A DNA stretch of 64,000 nucleotides from Austropuccinia psidii (Eukaryota; Basidiomycota; Pucciniomycetes; Pucciniales; Sphaerophragmiaceae): the NCBI GenBank assembly GCA_023105745.1, contig JALGQZ010000007.1, forward strand, positions 53,611,569 through 53,675,568, written 5' to 3'. Shown here piece by piece: positions 21,648 through 35,210 of the stretch (positions are counted from its first letter, which is position 1; each line of letters starts with the position of its first letter). Under the pieces are notes generated by a model. The model saw nothing but the letters and a program-made list of their open reading frames with translations, did not search any database and was not told the DNA's origin. A program made the position numbers and the translations under genes.

Positions 21648-24600
21648 AACAAGAAAGACAATTTGTTACAACTAGCATTAATATAGAACTTGGTGAAATT
21701 TATGCAAAGTTAACTAAACTAACATTGGATATTGAATTAATCTCCAATACATGTGACAGAATTGAGAGTAAGTATCAAGTCCAAGATGATAAAATAGAAG
21801 ATCTTTCCACTAAAAACATTAATGGCCAGCTTAAGATTGTGAAAGATCATGTTTTAACAGTAGTTGATAATACCAATCAATTTCCCATAAATGTGGCAAG
21901 GAGTGACAGTGAAAGGCAGAAATTGAAAGATAAAATACTTGCACATGTAGAAAAAATTCATAAGAGTTATGAGCCAAATCCACATATTCCAAGACATTCC
22001 ACACCTGTCACAGAAGAGAACCCTTCAGTGAAAGGAAGTCTAAACCCTTTTAGGAGAAATCTCTATCTCTACAAAAGATATTCCCAAACTAGAAGAATGG
22101 CCAACATTCTCTGGTGAAGTAGAATACAGCCATATTTAGCTCTTAAGGACAATTTATATGTTGCAAGAAGATTTTAATATCACTGTTGAATTAATAGTGG
22201 GTAAATTGCATTCCTTGTTTACCAGAAATGCAAAGAAATGGTATTAAAAAATAAGGCAAGATCATGGAAAACATTATTGGCCTTGGTGGAAATCAGAAGT
22301 AATAGACAAATGGGCCAAAAATTCTTGAATGTTTAAAATGGAAAATTCTTTTGAGAGTGCCATTTTTAGCTCAGAAAAAGATAAACCATTTACTTGGTTC
22401 CTCAAACAGAAAGACGGATATTCTGCCTTACACCCAGATATGTCTGACTCAATGGTTAATATGAAAATATTAAGAAAATGTGGAGGAGAGCTAGAACATG
22501 AGATAAAGTTTAGATGTGTAGAACCCTGTTCATCAGAAGACTACATTAATGCCATGAAAGATATCATCATTAGAACAATAATTTGAAAAACTTCAACTAG
22601 AACCCCAATAGAGTCCAAGATGGTCCCAAAGATTTTCAGAGATGACAAGAGACCTGAAAACCCTGTCTTGAAGTGTCATAAATTTGGGAGTACGTCACAT
22701 TTAGCCAACACTTGCACCAAAAAGACAAAAATCAATGAAGTTCAAATCATTGAAGAAGCTCAGTATACTGAAGAGAAAGAAGAATCTGACCAAGATTCTA
22801 CAATCTCTGAAGAAACACCAGTAGAAGATTATTCTATTGAGAACATTACAGCTTTCTTTGAATTGACAAAAGTCCATACTCACTTACCACAGTATAGTGA
22901 GAATTTCTATAACCTGATCAATGTCCAAGATGCCAGACTTTGTAGGACTAAGGCTTCTAGAGGCAAAGGATACACTTCTGGAGCATCTTGTATTACATCA
23001 GTCTTAATAAATGATGTTGAAGCTAAAGTCAATTTAGACACAGGGGAAATTTGCACTTGTATAGGCAAAGACTACATTCAAATCATACCACCTGAATGGA
23101 AAAACCATCTGTTACCTATAGAAGGTGTGCAATTTAGTATTGCCAGTAATAATATGTACTCTTTGGGAATATTGGACACTAGCATTGTATTTCCACATCC
23201 TGCAGGAAGTGTAAAAATGAAGACAGAGATACTATTAATGGACAATTGCACATCTCAACATATCATTCTTGGAAAAAATTACTGGAATATTTATGGTATT
23301 GACATAAATAACCATAAGGACAGATATTTTACAATTGGAGAAAATAAAAGACAAAAATTGGCCTTTTTCGATATGCCGAAACAAATATTAATAGTATCTT
23401 CAAATAAAGATACTTATAGGGAAGGATTTGTGACAGATAAACGTGTTGAAGCACAAATTGATTGATCATTGTAATCCAAAATGAGGAAGGAGCTTATTAA
23501 TGTATTATACACATACAGAATCTCTTTTGTTTCTGATTATGAATCATTAGGCACTATTAAAGGGCATGAAGCTGATATTACTCCTAATATTGACAGACCA
23601 TATCCTCAAGTACTTGGGAGGCCAGCTTATCCAGCCAGTCCCAGACCTAGAGAATCCTTGGAAAGACATATCCAAGAGTTGATCAAACTAGTTGTACTAA
23701 GGAAAGCATGCTATAATGAAGAAGTTGAGGTGAAAACACCTGTTATTATTTTTTGGCACAATGATAAATCTATAATTGTTGGAGATTTTGGAGCACTGAA
23801 TACCTAAATAGTTCTAGATAGGTATCCAATCCGTAGAACTCAAGAAACGCTTACCCAATTATCCAAATCCAAGTATATACCATCCATGGATGCATTGAAA
23901 GGCTTTCATCAAAATGCTTTAATGCCCAAAACTAAGAAAATACTTAGAATTATCACTTACTGTGGTATCTATGAGTATCTTAGACTGCCACTTGGTATTT
24001 AGAATGCTCCCTCTCATTATCAAAGAATGATGAATACCATCTTCCCCACAGAATCATCTGAAGGATGGCTTATCATTTATATTGATGATATCATCACATG
24101 TTCTGATTCATGGTCTTTGCACCTTTGAAGACTTTCAAGAGTACTTGACAAAGCTACAGGGGTGAATATGAATGTTTCAATCAAGAAATGTAACTTTGTC
24201 TTTGAAGAACTTAAGGCTTTAGGACATATTGTTTCTGGGTTAAGCTTGGGCATTGACAAAAATAAAGTTTCAGCAGTGTTACTTAAGCCAATACCCCAGA
24301 ATAAGAAATAAATGATGTCTTTTCTTGGATTTTCCAGTTATTACAGGCAACACCTGGAGACTTTGCAATTCTAGCCAAATCACTCTTGAGAATCTGTTAT
24401 CAACAGACAGTATTTGAGATGACATAGGAAAGGATTAAAGCCTATGAGAAGATAAGGAAAGCCCTTACAGAAGCACCTTTACTCCTCATTCCTGTCTGGA
24501 ATATACCTTTTAAATTGTACATTGATGCATGTGGAGATGGATTAGGGGCAGCCCTACATCAAGTCCAAATTGTTGATGACAAACCTACAGAGGGACCAGT

Positions 24601-26605
24601 TGGTTACATCTCAAGACAAATCAAACCAACAGAAGCCAGGTGGAGTGCTTATGTTTGGTATGGGCGCTTGAGAAATTGCACTATTATCTTGATGGAAGTG
24701 TTTTTGAAGTGATAACTGACTATAATGCTGTGAAATCACTTCTTAACATGAAAACTCCCAACAGATATATGTTGAGATGGCAAATAGCCATTCAATAATA
24801 TAGAGGTAACAAGACTATAGTTCATAAATCAGGAAGCATTTACAAGAATGCTGATGGACTTAGCATGTGGGCATTAGCCAATACTCCTGATAACCCAGCT
24901 TATGTACCCTTGGAAGCAGAACCACAGATTCCAATTGAAGGAAGTAAAATAATTGATATTGGGACTGAATTCCTTGAAGAGGTCAGAGAGTCTTATAAAA
25001 AAGACAAAAATTGCCATATCTTGACATCATTTATAGAAAAAAATGTCAAAAAACAGCTCTGGTTGATTCGCTGGAAGAATTTTGAAAAAATTCCTATTCT
25101 GAGGGAAGATTTCACTTGTTTGATGGAATAATTTACCAAAGAACCAAACATTCTTGTGTAATGACATTGTGCAGCAGATTACTTATCAGTACCATTCTTC
25201 ATGAATGTCATGATAGTGTCTATTCTGGACACCTTTCAGAAGACAGAACACTTGGCAAAGTGCAAACTGTGCATGGTGGCCATCTTGGAGAAAAGAGACC
25301 AATAAATATTTTCATACTTGTGACAGATGCCAAAAAGCAAACAGGAGTACAGGAGAGAAATTTCAACTTATTATTCATATTCAAGAGCCAAAATCCCCTT
25401 GGAGGTTGTTCATATGGATTGGGTCGCAGCACTTCCTCCAAGTGGTGACAGAAGTTATAATTCTTGTTTATTCATTGTAGGCAGATATAGCAAGACTCCC
25501 ATATTCTTACCATGTCATAAAGATGACACTGCTATGGATACAGCCCTTCTTCTATGGATTAGCGTTATTTCTCATACAGGATTATTTAAGAATATCATAA
25601 GTGATGGAGATTCCAAGTTCACATCTGCACTTTGGACTGCTCTTCACAGACTGTTTGGGACTAAGTTATCATTCTCAACAGCATATCACCCTCAAACAGA
25701 TGGGCTAGCAGAGAGAATGATTAAAACTTTAGAAAACATTATCAGGAGATTTTGTGCTTATGGGTTATAATTCAAAGGCTCAGATGGCTTTACTCATGAC
25801 TGGTGCGGTCTAATACCTGTATTAGAATTGGCATATAAGACATCAGTCTATTCTTCTACAGGTCAAACTCCCGCAATGTTAGAAAAAGGATGGAATCCAA
25901 GACTCCCAACAGGCACAATGGGGAAAGACTTGATTGAAATCCATCCTACAGATTTCAGCTTCAAGATAATGCTTGATAAATTGAAACATCATGCAAAACA
26001 GAGTATTGATGACGCTTTTGGCTATGCAAAACAAAATTGGGACAAAAGTCACAAGGTACCAGACTTCAAAGTAGGGGACCTAGTTCTAGTTTCAACCTTT
26101 AATTTTAATAATATCAAAGGCCCAAAGAAACTTAAAGATTCTTATGTAGGACCTTTTTTTATTGTTGCCTCACATAGAACCAATGCAGTTAAAGTGGAAT
26201 TAAGTGGTTAATTGGAAAATAAACAACCCGCCTTTCCGGTCAGCTTGATAAACCCTTATCAACCAGCTGACAAAGAATTGTTTCCTTTAAGGAACCCAAC
26301 TCCTTTGACTGTACCACCAGTGGAACAGAGTGAAGACAAAAAGATAAAGCAAGTCATTAAAGAAAGGAGACTTGAGGGTAAAAATCAAAGAATATCTTTT
26401 CAGATATAGAAATCCAGTACATGAAGAATAATGGCTGGCAAAATAAGGAATACCTGACTCAGATAAACTCTTAGAAAGATTTAGACATGAAATAAGGCCA
26501 CAAGCCTTAATATTTTTAGAAATTTGCTTTAAATTACTTCATCTGAGTAATGTGAAGAGGTTGGAAAGTGGAAATCAATCCCATTTGGGGCCTTCTGCTT
26601 CTTGA
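21503..26605 (+). pseudogene. Broken gag-pol of element C
   Basis: The Gag coiled-coil region is at 21503-22117 in the X frame, the Gag core at about 22080-22590 with internal stops, and a zinc knuckle at about 22674 reading CHKF instead of CHKC. Protease follows (DTGEICTC, near 23040) and RT (23481-24290, IYIDDII retained at about 24078 but stops before and after). RNase H is around 24500-24900, integrase at 25116-25770, then the C-terminal domain to about 26400. A chromodomain-like tail (EYLFRYRNP, LERFRH) lies in a shifted frame to about 26490. More than ten stops or shifts make it inactive. Confidence 0.9.
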
Positions 26606-27393
26606 TATCATTACTAAAACTGTAGTACAATTTTATTTTTTGGTGGGAGGGAATGTGAGCCTTGAGGTATATCTTGCATACCCAAATAGGCCACAACTAT
26701 CTTTCAAAATAAATTTTGAACTATGCATAACCCATAGGTCATGCATATATTCAAAATTCATCATTTTTTATTTTAGAAAATATGAATGACTTTTTTGTGA
26801 GTAAGTAAATCCAAGGATTTAATGCTAGATTAGGATTCTACACAAAAGTTCACCTAGGGTAACTCCATAGAGTGAATAAGCTTAAATTAACTCTAAGAGG
26901 TGATAATATGGAAAATAATTCAATACCACATCATCAATACCACATAAAAGAATTGTGAAAGCTTTTGCCTTTCTCAATTTCACACCAAAATAATGGGAAT
27001 GTGACAAATCCCATGTTACATCTACACTAAGAATAGTGTTATGCATGTTTTTGGCACTTAATATTATGGTATTCTTGTATAAAGGTTTGATACACCAATA
27101 GTGGATATCAGTCTTTAAGCCTGAATTTCTATTTCTGACATGAAAATAGCTAAGTGGGACAAAATACATCAAAGAGAGCCAGGGTACCTAGCTTCTGAGG
27201 CCTCTGAGGCATGGATACCTCTAACTCTCGGATCCATGGCTGATCTTGGCTCAATAAGCATACTAAAACCTTTTTGGAACCTAGTTTCCAAGCTAAAATC
27301 TCATTAAATCATAAGAAAATTGTAAACAAGCTACTATTTTGATGTGACAGAGAGGTAAAGAGCAATGTAGACTCTTGTAAATATGTCAGTTCT

Positions 27394-29377
27394 TGTAAGG
27401 TTTGACTATGAAACAATAAGTAAAAGTTACTAATATTTTACTTATTGTACTATGAATGTCCTTATAAATGAAATAAATAAGATAAAAATAATTATAATAA
27501 TAAAGAATTATTATAATTATGGCGTAAAAATAATTATATTATTAATAAAATATGATAATATAATTTATATTATAAAATATAATATAATAAAATAAATATA
27601 TTAATATAAAATAATTAATATATGCAAAGCACTTTATTATTGTTACAAACAAATAATAAAGGCGTAAAAAATTGTCTTTTATTAATAAAAAACAGTTAAT
27701 AACAATAATATTACTAATATTAAATTTATAAATTAATATAAATACTATTTATATTAATTAAAGAATTATTAAAAGAATAATAGAGAGAAAACTATTATAA
27801 TGAGAGAAAATAACCTACTTTTAATATTTAATATAATAATTTTGAGATATTTTACGCCAAATAATATAAATACAACTTATCCAAGTTGTATTTACAATAA
27901 AAAATAGAGAAATTACAAATATTCTTGATTTTTACATGAAAATGGGATTTTAGAGAGATTTTTAACAAAAACAATTAAATAAATGATTTAATCACGTCAG
28001 AACTGATGATTATAATCAGATAGTCCTTGGTCTTCAATAATATAAAAGTTTTATATATAAAGAATAAAGAAATTACCTTTTTATTGTATTGATTTAATGT
28101 TTTTGATGCGTCTGAGGGGAAAACAGAGTAAAAAGAGCTCTATGTATAGTAAATACCTCCCTCCTAGAGTCCAACAGGCTTCTAGTAGACGTGTACTGAT
28201 CATATCCACTAGGATTGATCAATCCTTTAAGGTTTGGTGATGATTACATCATGATCAAACCATATTACATCATTATTACGCCATTATTTAGAGTTATTAC
28301 TATAACTCTAAGTTTGATGACGTCAAAGACTTGGAAGAACCCCAAAATTCGTGTATTTTATTAGTTTTAATCATAAACTAATAGTATTCACCAATTGTAT
28401 CACTAATATGACTGTTAAACTTAATTTAAGGTTACAGTGAGTGATCATAAATGATCAAATTAAGCTCAAACTTTGATCCTTAATAACTTTTAAGATTTAC
28501 ATGCTACAGCCATTCAGAGATTGAATTCTAATAGCTTGGCATGACCTTATTATGCTGCCAAGAGAATTTTATTACATCATCAAAACTCTATTTTTTATGA
28601 TTTTTCTTGTAACTCATCTTTTCTGTCAAAATTTAATATTTTAAACTTCAAACTATGATTTCAAGGGGTTATACCTTGAATATTATAATAATAAGTACAT
28701 CATTCTTCACGAATGAACTAGTAGAATCCAACTGTCTACTTCTTTTTAAGTTTGGACCACTTTCACAACAAAGTGGTCAACAGCTCTGTTGATTTTAATC
28801 AATAATTCCTTACAGGTTTTAACCTTGTTTATAACTTGTGAAATAAACCTCATATCTGTATTCCTACAGTAATTATGTGATGACTTTTTTCTTGGTTCAT
28901 CACTCTATCATGAATAATTCAAGAGATATTAGCTAAAATCCTTGAATATATGTGTTGACCAAAAAAGTGCATATATTCAGGTTAATTCCTTGAGTATTGA
29001 TTTTGAAGCTTAGCTTATTAATTGTTTTATGTGTGGATTTTTATGGAAAATCCAATGGTATCATTCATTTTACATGTTGTTTCATTGGTGTTTGAAATAA
29101 ATAGGGATTTGTGTCTTTTATAAGGTATTATTACTTATAACTTATTAAATATTGACTTTACAGATATGCCATAAAAATGGTATATGTGTATTTTACCATG
29201 GGGAATCCAATGGTGTATCTTATTTCACATGTTTATTTATTGGTTTTTAAGTTAAACCAAGTTTTATACCAATTTATGGTATTTTTGTAGTTTTAAGGTA
29301 CTTATTTTTGATGTATAATTATATTAAATATTTCTTGTGACCTTTTTGGGTATGTGGTCATATCTCAAAGGTTCACA
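27394..29377. repeat. Solo LTR K (1984 bp) in the C 3' LTR
   Basis: The segment begins TGTAAGG and ends GTTCACA, with TG...CA ends. It is flanked by GTTCT on both sides (27389-27393 and 29378-29382), a 5-bp target duplication. Removing it restores alignment with the C 5' LTR and the F LTR. It matches no other LTR in the window. It contains an extremely A/T-rich stretch (27470-27860), a TGACGTCA site (28318-28325) and no coding frame. Confidence 0.8.
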
Positions 29378-30516
29378 GTTCTTAATTATTTTCCATGGAT
29401 AAGCCCCAAAAGAGAAATTGAAACCCTTTTTGGACTAGTATACATTGATTTACCTCATAGCAACCTGCTATATAGTGTTATTTGCAATTCTACACAGAAA
29501 TGAGGTAAAAACTTCAAAAATTCATTAAAAATACAATCCTTGCTAACTCTTTCTTGAACTTTCAAACCCAATGGAGAACAGTATGGCTAATAAAGACACC
29601 AAAAGTAATTACAGTTTCATAAGTAAAATTCAAAGTTTTACTTACAGTCTATTTTTGATAATTCCGTGTGAAATACTGAATCTTCAAAAATTAACAGAAA
29701 ATACAACCTGTGATGAAATTTCTAATAAAATTGATAGATTTGAGAAATGAATTTTTATTTAGAAACAAAATAAGATTTAAAATTGTTACTCCTTTTATTC
29801 TTAACCATATTTTGGATGGTAGTCATGTAAAAGTATCAATTAAGTAATTATGATAATCTTATGTGACAACAGATGATGCAATCATTAATCCAAAAAGGTT
29901 TATTGTTTTCTCACCCACTGTATTTCCATTTTTCTCCATGGAACCCTTCTGTGATCTGTATTAGAATGAAAAGAGGCCTCCTCTTGCTGTTTTTTTCACA
30001 TCATTTTATTATCCAATTATATCTTTATTACCAACAAGTAAGCATTAGTTAAAATCTTTTCTTAAGTGTTTGAATTATTTCAGAGTCAGTCAGAAAGACA
30101 TTAAATCAGAGAAATCAACTATATATTGTTTTAATATTGCTATAAATCAATTTTGAACCTTTAAATCCAAAATTATACATCAAATCTCTCTACCAATCTC
30201 TTTTTAAGGTTCATTGGAGTATGAGTGAGTGATTTATTATTAATTCTTAAAAATTTTTCTCTAGTAATAGTTTTCTTCAAGAATTATACTTATAATTATT
30301 CTTGCAAAAGATTATTATATATTAAAATAATTTTCTTATATTAATAAAGCTTTCTTATTAAATACTTCTTGTAGACAATTATTGCTTACTCTTATAATCA
30401 CTAGCAGTGTCTAACAATTAAAGAAAATAATTAATTAATAAATTGTGATTATAATAGTTTTGTTATTCTATTTAATAATAACAGTCATAGTACTGTTGAT
30501 TAATAGTAATATTATT

Positions 30517-31975
30517 AGGGTATTGGTAAAAACACGTAAGCAAATTGGTAAAAACACATAAGAGCTTATGTGTTTTTACCATCAATTGGTAAAAACACGT
30601 AATTTTATGGTAAAAACACGTAAGGGATGGTTTTTAAATGAAATATGGCTATTTATGGCATTTATGATGCCATTAATGCCATTTGTGGCATTAAAAATTC
30701 CATTTATGGCATTAACAGTGCCATTAATGGAATTATCAATGAAATATTTCTGATGCCATTAATGCCATTTATGGAATCAACATTGCCATAAATGGCATTA
30801 ACAATGACATAAATGGCATTAACAATGACATAAATGGCATTAACAATGCCATAAATGGCATTAACAATGACATAAATGGCATTATCAATGAAATATTATT
30901 GAACCCATTAATGCCAATTATGGCATCAACAATGCCATTTGTGGCATCAAAAATGCAACATTTCTGATGCCATTAATGCCATAAATGGCATTAATAATGC
31001 CACATTAACAATGCCATTAATGGCATTACTAATACCATGAATGGCATTATCAATGCAATAAATGGAATAATGCCATTTATGTAACACCATAAATGGCATT
31101 GTTGATTCCATTTATGTAATGCCACAAATGGAATTTTTGATTCCATAAATGGCATTTTTGATGCCATTTATGTTATAGTTAAGGCCATTAATTCCATTTT
31201 TAAGGCCAATGTTAAGGCCATTCATGCCATTTTTAAGGCCATTTATGGCATTTTTAAATGCATAAATGGCATTGTCAAGGCCATTAAATTCAATTTATTG
31301 CATTGCTGTAATGCCATTTATGCCAATTTTCTGGCCATAAATGGCATCTGTATGTCATTCTTGATGCCATTTATGGCATTATTATGTCATTAGTGATGCC
31401 ATTTATGGCACTTTTTATGTGATAAATGACACTGTTAATGCCAAAAGTCAAATTTTCACTTCCACTCATCATAAATTAAATTTTGAATTCAATTTATGTC
31501 ATAAATGGCATTTTCAATTTAATTACAAACATGAACAAAAAAACATAAAAAACATGGACTTTTTGGGCCTACAAATGTTCTTGCAAAAAAAATACCAAAA
31601 TGTTGGGCTTCTGGTTTATTATTCTCAACATTCTCACCTTCATTTTAAAGAAAAAATTATTGAAATTCATAAGTGGGAACATTTTTAATGAATTTTTTTA
31701 AAAAAATGGGCCATTTTACCAAATTGCCCAAAATAGAAAAATTGGGCAAAAAAAAAATTGAAAAAATTTGGGGACCTTCACATCCCATGTCGGAAAAAAT
31801 ATGGCAAAAGAAAATGTTAAAAATTCTCAAAAATGAGCCTGAGGAATTTTTATAAAAAAATTAGGTTACTTACGTGTTTTTACCATAAAATTACGTGTTT
31901 TGGCCATAATTTGGTATAAACACATAAGTTTATGGTAAAAACACGTAAGGGCTTACGTGTGTTTACCAACACCCT
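30517..31975. mobile_element. Fold-back / MITE-like element with 24-bp TIRs
   Basis: The left end, AGGGTATTGGTAAAAACACG..., and the right end, read in reverse complement, agree at 22 of 24 positions. Both are flanked by ATTATT (30511-30516, 31976-31981), and removing the element plus one copy restores the LTR sequence seen in C 5' LTR and F. The repeated motif GGTAAAAACACGTAA occurs in both orientations near each end. The centre is a palindromic repeat array. No transposase is encoded. The family cannot be assigned from the ends alone; because the flank is repetitive the duplication could also be read as 4 bp (TTAT) with TAGGG ends. Confidence 0.75.
30641..31530. repeat. Hyper-palindromic ATGCCAT/ATGGCAT array
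   Basis: Dozens of copies of ATGCCA and TGGCAT alternate at spacings of about 10-12 bp. A clear sub-array has a 21-bp period (aatggcattaacaatgacata, near 30795-30890). Each unit is itself an inverted repeat such as ATGCCATTTATGGCAT, so both strands can fold into many alternative hairpins. Confidence 0.85.
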
Positions 31976-32006
31976 ATTATTAACAGTTTCATAGACAAAT
32001 CTTTCA

Positions 32007-32399
32007 GATTTGTGGGAAAAAACTAGGTTTTTGCATACCAAAACCCACATTTTCCAAATTAAATACAGAATTTTCATTCAGAAATTCTACATAAAATCAA
32101 CCCTTCATTTTTTAATATTATAATTATTCATCACTACTTTATTTTGTCTTCCAACCCACCTTGATAATGCCAAAAAGGAAACTTGTGATGAGATCTTCAA
32201 TGATTTATTAGCTTTATATGATATATACCTCTTTGAAGATGAATATGATGAAGAAATTAAAGAATATATTTATTTCTTAAATATCATTTATAAAAAACCA
32301 ATACATTCAGCCATGTAGCTCAACTCCTGAACCATATGTATATACCACAAATGACTTAATCAACTCAACTGAAGATAAATTCAGACAATTATGGTGTAC
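32007..32399 (+). other. Unassigned flank right of element C
   Basis: AT-rich, with no recognised feature. It could include the decayed N-terminal end of the Harbinger transposase that follows or the terminal repeat of that element. Confidence 0.4.
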
Positions 32400-33275
32400 A
32401 AAATATGACTCTTTCCAAGTATCAGTTCAGATTATCAATAATGATTAAACCGTTCAAAGTTCTTCCAGCTTAAATAAAAGAGATCCTTCCACTTAATTGG
32501 CCATTTTATTGTCAATATTGGGCTCAACTAGCAATGATGCAACAATGGGTAAAATATTTATGCTTTTTGGAATAAGTTAGGGGGAAATTGTGTTATATGC
32601 TAACAGGATTATTTCATGTTTGGTGAAATTAAAAAAATAATGATAAAGTGGCGTGAAGCTAATTAAATAGCAAAAGCTTCCACAGTCATTCAAGAAGAAG
32701 GGTTTTCTGGTTGTGTTAGCTTTATAGATGGGAGCTTAATAGCATTATCACAAAGGCATGCAAAGGGTGCTGAATCATATTTTAATTTTAAAAAGAGTGG
32801 TGTATTGATGTATTTGTATCATTTGAAATTTTTGAAGTTTTTGAAGAGCTTATATATAAAAGGAAATTTAGTTACTCAATGTCTCTTCAACATGTATGTG
32901 ATATAAACAAACAGTTTGTTGTATTTCATGTTGGTTTTACTGGCTCATTGCATGATTAAGATGTATATCAACATATAAGGATAGCAAAGGAGACTCACAG
33001 GCTTCATTCAAAGAATCATTATTTATTAGCTGATTTAGCATGGGAAAGCTATCAATATATAATGACAACATTAATAGTTGTTTTAACCTCTTCCTTGCAC
33101 AATCCACGGTGCACATCAAGCATGCTATTGGAATTCTTAAGGGACACTGGTAATTATTAAAAGATATGTGTAATAAGATGAGGAATGAGGTGAATATTCA
33201 GAGGCTTGTTGATTGGGCTGTTTTCTGAATCATCTTTCATAACACGTTTTTACTTTTTGGTTATCAATAGGAGGA
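32400..33275 (+). pseudogene. Dead PIF/Harbinger-type transposase (DDE_Tnp_4-like)
   Basis: In several frames with stops I can read the family landmarks in order. A helix-turn-helix-like LAILLSILGS...LFGIS lies at 32497-32580, a CVSFIDGSLIAL motif at about 32713-32747 (first catalytic Asp, codon 32727-32729), GFTGSLHD at about 32933-32956 (second Asp), HYLLAD near 33021, and HIKHAIGILKGHW near 33113-33151. In intact relatives the last motif carries the catalytic Glu (IExxFGxLK); here it is Lys. In-frame stops occur after GSLHD and elsewhere. Such enzymes cut and paste DNA elements with a 3-bp TWA duplication. This copy is certainly inactive. I could not find its terminal repeats. Confidence 0.7.
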
Positions 33276-33790
33276 TATTTTTTATGATGAAGATCCTCCC
33301 AAATTTTGAAACATTTGTTATTAAATGTATTCAAATTAAAATATTAAAATTACGGAAAAAATAATTTCACTAACTTTACAATGATATAATAAAAGCAATT
33401 TCTGTTGGAGTTATTATTAAATAAATCAGTCATTCATTTTTAATTTGAAATATTTTTGATAATCTTTATTTCATAAAACAGGTGCTGTTTTGATTAATTT
33501 CCTCATTAAATTTATTGGTGAGATGATTTTTTATGACTTCTTTTCATGGAATTGAAGTGAAAATATGGATTTGGCCACAATTATTTTCATTTTCAACTAT
33601 CTCATATAAAATTAATCTCTTTATATGTGTATTAAATTTAACAGAAGGTAAATTGATCTTTCATTCATGATCAAAAAAATTACTAAATAAATTTGTATAA
33701 TTCTCTTTATTATTTATAGTTTATTTATTTTAATTTTTGAAATCAAATTGCGGAAATTACCCCAATCTTAGAAATTATTTTCATTTTCAG
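33276..33790 (+). other. Unassigned AT-rich stretch
   Basis: No coding signal, repeat or RNA gene seen. Confidence 0.5.
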
Positions 33791-35210
33791 CCTAAAGGGG
33801 CATAATGATCCCAGTGAATTATGTTATCGAAAAAATATATAATAGTCTATTGAAAAGCTTTTATGATTTTTTTGGCCCTTTTTAAATCTTGTTCATTCCT
33901 TCCAGTTTGATCAAAAATTCTCTCTTGGAGTTCCTGGGGACTTAAATCTAACAAGCACTTACAAATATTAAATAATTTCTTTCATTTTAAATGAGCTTCC
34001 GAAATGGGTAACTTTTGCATAATATTGTAATTCCATTGGTGGTTTGTTATTTTTACTTGATATTTTGGATGTTCTCCAGATTAATTTCATTATCCTTGGT
34101 TTTTTATAAAAGTCAATTTGAAGTTTCAGTTGTGAAGAATTAAGGCCATGACCAGTTGAGCTTATTGGAATGGGAAAAGGATTAAAGGTATCTTTTTGAA
34201 TGAAAGAGAAAATTCCATACGTCCATTAAGTCATATCATTTTTATCTCCATGAAGCTTATTATGGAGCACATTCTTGGTAATGATTACATTGGAAAGACA
34301 TTTCCGTGCATTTGATGTGGTCCAATCAGTCTGACGAAAGCTGGGAAGGTTATCTTCTTGCATAACTTGAGAATTATATTCATGGGAAAATTTGGATAAA
34401 TTTTAATTCTCTATTTGATAAAGGTCTCATATATTGTAAATTTATTCCATTCATCTGTTTTCATCTTCAATTTCTTTCATGGTTAATCCTGGTTTTCTTA
34501 CATACACCCCAGCTTATTTTCTTTTTTAAGAGCCCTGTTGGAACCCAATTCTTATCATAATACCCACCAAAGGTTTCTTATTTTCTTTGATGTTTTGTTG
34601 ATTTTGGCTAAATTATTTAAGGAAATGATGAGATTTTTAAACTTTTGAAATATCAAGGTGGTCTGATTGAAAGAATGGACCTGATAAATTATAATAGGTT
34701 ATTTGGAAGGAATGCTTTCATTAATCAAGATTTATGGATTATTGTGAGGATTTCTGGGAGGAATCTTAAACCAGGTTTTATGATACTGCTTGGGTATTCT
34801 TTAAGATAATGAGACATTCTTTATTTTATTGTGTTTTGTTCCTGAGATCTTCAAGGCTTCTCTCAAAGCTTAATTTAATTTTCTCTTTTGTCTTGTAGCT
34901 AAAGTATAAGTTGGTTGGTCTGATGAACTTGCCTCATCACTTGGAAATTTATGAGGATGGACTTTATCTGGGAGAATCTTATAATCATGAACTAAGCTTA
35001 ACAGCTTACCAATGGTAGGAGGCATTGAATCACCTTGAAGAAACTCATTATGGACTAACATTGGTTTTGGAGAAACCATTCCATCATTAGTTGCCTTCAA
35101 AGGTTTATATGAGGAAGGGGAAGATGGATTTTAATTGATCGGAATGGGTGTTTTAGGGTTATGTTTGAATCTCAGACTCTTTGGAAGATCTGGAAACATG
35201 ATGAAGAAAT
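33790..35210 (-). pseudogene. Decayed minus-strand reading frame, family not recognised
   Basis: On the minus strand from about 35210 down to 33800 long stretches of natural-looking protein remain, split by about ten stops and shifts. One 76-codon block (34870-35100) has SPKPMLVHNEF and PHKFPSDEASSSDQP. A further block at about 34060-34330 reads SFRQTDWTTSNARKCL, then HGDKNDMT, FSFIQKDTFNPFPIP and SSQLKLQIDFYKKP. Composition is unlike random AT-rich translation. It lies between the Harbinger transposase and the Myb-like relic and could belong to the same old element or to a lost host gene. Confidence 0.4.

Larger units (their letters stand above)
18364..32006 (+). mobile_element. Element C: decayed Ty3/Gypsy family 2, with two nested insertions
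   Basis: C has two homologous LTRs (18364-20285 and the interrupted 26654-32006) flanking a broken coding region. Flanking 5-mers are GACTT (18359-18363) and GATTT (32007-32011), a target duplication with one later change. Without its inserts the element is about 10.2 kb. The protein order matches family 1, but the sequences are clearly diverged. Confidence 0.9.
26654..32006 (+). repeat. 3' LTR of element C, interrupted twice
   Basis: The polypurine run tggtgggaggga precedes TGTGAGCCTTGAGG at 26654. The LTR runs to 27393, resumes at 29378 after solo LTR K, is cut again at 30516 by the fold-back element, and ends ...ATCTTTCA at 32006. Adding the pieces gives about 1.9 kb, equal to the 5' LTR. 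Confidence 0.9.

Noticed and set aside
30510..30522. TTAGGG telomere-like sequence
   Set aside because: It arises by chance from the ATTATT flank joined to the AGGG end of the fold-back element; there is no tandem array.
30641..31530. CRISPR-like regular repeats
   Set aside because: Units are short alternating inverted repeats without constant repeats and unique spacers, inside a transposon in a eukaryotic genome.
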